Shown piece after piece: positions 7,673 to 8,085 of a stretch of DNA of 8,085 nt (position 1 is the stretch's first letter; the number at the start of each line of letters is the position of its first letter). This stretch comes from Bacilli bacterium (GTDB taxonomy: Bacteria > Bacillota_I > Bacilli_A > Haloplasmatales > Haloplasmataceae): NCBI GenBank assembly GCA_012513195.1, contig JAAZCR010000089.1:1-8085 (forward strand), given 5' to 3'. Both the position numbers and the translations under genes were made by a program. The notes below the pieces were generated by a model. That model made no database searches and was not told where the DNA came from. It saw only the letters and a list, made by a program, of their open reading frames with translations.

Positions 7673-7706
7673 AAAAATAACGGGGAAAACTTTCCCCGTT
7701 ATTTTT
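7673..7706. terminator. Bidirectional intrinsic terminator between metK and rnj
   Basis: A 15-bp stem pairs 7673-7687 with 7692-7706 around an AACT loop, with a GC core CGGGGAA/TTCCCCG. An A-tract on the left and a T-tract on the right make it usable from both strands: it ends metK transcripts on plus and RNase J transcripts on minus. Its right arm ends 2 nt before the RNase J stop codon. Confidence 0.93.
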
Positions 7707-7707
7707 A

Positions 7708-8085
7708 TTATGCTGATTGTCTTTTGACATTCATTATTATTGGAATTACCATTGGACGGCGTTGAATTTTATCGTAAACATAATTTGAGAGATAGTCAGT
7801 TAAATCATTTTTGATTTGAACGATGTTTTTCTTGGCTTGTAGTGCTTGATTCATAAAGGTGAGGGTTTCTGTTTCTAGTTCGTTCACAAAGTCGACGGAA
7901 TCTTTAAGATATATGAAACCACGCGAAATAATGGTGGGTTTCTTTAATACTTCTTTGCTTGATAGGTCAACATTAACTATTACAGCAAGTAAGCCATCGT
8001 TCGCTAAGATTTTGCGGTCTCGAATGACAACGTTACCGATATCACCTATACCACTACCATCGACTAAAATGGACCCACTCTGAAC
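7708..8085 (-). CDS. rnj: Ribonuclease J, C-terminal part (5' end beyond the right window edge)
   Basis: RNase J is a metallo-beta-lactamase/beta-CASP ribonuclease with 5'-3' exo- and endonuclease activity. It acts in mRNA decay and rRNA maturation in Bacillota and relatives. Only the last 125 residues are visible, about a quarter of a usual protein of about 555, and the catalytic HxHxDH part is off the edge. The visible segment contains VDGSGIGDIGN (8-18) followed by VIRDRKILANDGL (20-32), SRGF (54-57), and the C-terminal YDKIQRRPMVIPI (104-116), all typical of RNase J. The stop TAA is the complement of 7708-7710. RNase J1 and J2 cannot be told apart from this part. The gene converges on metK. 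Confidence 0.93.
   Translation of the reverse strand, partial: VQSGSILVDGSGIGDIGNVVIRDRKILANDGLLAVIVNVDLSSKEVLKKPTIISRGFIYLKDSVDFVNELETETLTFMNQALQAKKNIVQIKNDLTDYLSNYVYDKIQRRPMVIPIIMNVKRQSA

Noticed and set aside
7859..8083. Plus-strand open frame over the RNase J gene
   Set aside because: It lies antisense to clearly recognisable RNase J coding sequence, and its translation has no protein-like character.
1..8085. Mobile element, CRISPR, toxin-antitoxin or phage content
   Set aside because: No repeat arrays, transposase or integrase motifs, tRNA genes or terminal inverted repeats are visible. Nearly all of the sequence is accounted for by core genes and their control regions.

Overview
The window is AT-rich, densely coded DNA from a low-G+C Gram-positive lineage (Bacillota/Mycoplasmatota-like). 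It uses the standard bacterial code: TGG encodes Trp and TGA ends dxr. The gene order cdsA-dxr-rseP-proS is the conserved Firmicutes envelope/isoprenoid/translation cluster (frr-uppS-cdsA-dxr-rasP-proS-polC in Bacillus). An S-box riboswitch before metK and an RNase J gene also fit this assignment. An early-branching Bacilli/Mollicutes relative that keeps the MEP pathway (for example an Izemoplasma- or Acholeplasma-like organism) is plausible, but the genus cannot be fixed from this window.

Layout. (1) Positions 2-4820 hold a tight plus-strand operon: the 3' part of cdsA (CDP-diacylglycerol synthase), dxr (first committed MEP enzyme), rseP/rasP (site-2 membrane protease) and proS (prolyl-tRNA synthetase). 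Junctions are 9 nt, a 4-nt ATGA overlap and 5 nt. A strong intrinsic terminator follows at 4827-4856, and polC does not follow. (2) Positions 4949-6175 hold a monocistronic membrane protein. It has about six transmembrane helices, a short charged linker and a C-terminal domain that aligns by eye with HD-GYP phosphodiesterases but lacks all the recognisable metal-binding residues. (3) Positions 6179-6456 hold a full-consensus sigma-A promoter, a SAM-I (S-box) riboswitch and its terminator/antiterminator switch. (4) metK (SAM synthetase) lies at 6457-7656. (5) A hairpin at 7673-7706, usable on both strands, separates metK from the convergent 3' end of an RNase J gene on the minus strand, which is cut by the right edge.

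How the genes work together. The operon joins phospholipid head-group activation, isoprenoid precursor supply for the undecaprenyl carrier, envelope-stress proteolysis and proline charging. SAM made by MetK feeds back on its own transcript through the riboswitch. The least conventional items are the pseudo-HD-GYP membrane protein, a ProRS without its editing (INS) domain, and an RseP with two PDZ-like domains. I see no phage, transposon, CRISPR or defence system here; most of the window is core genome.
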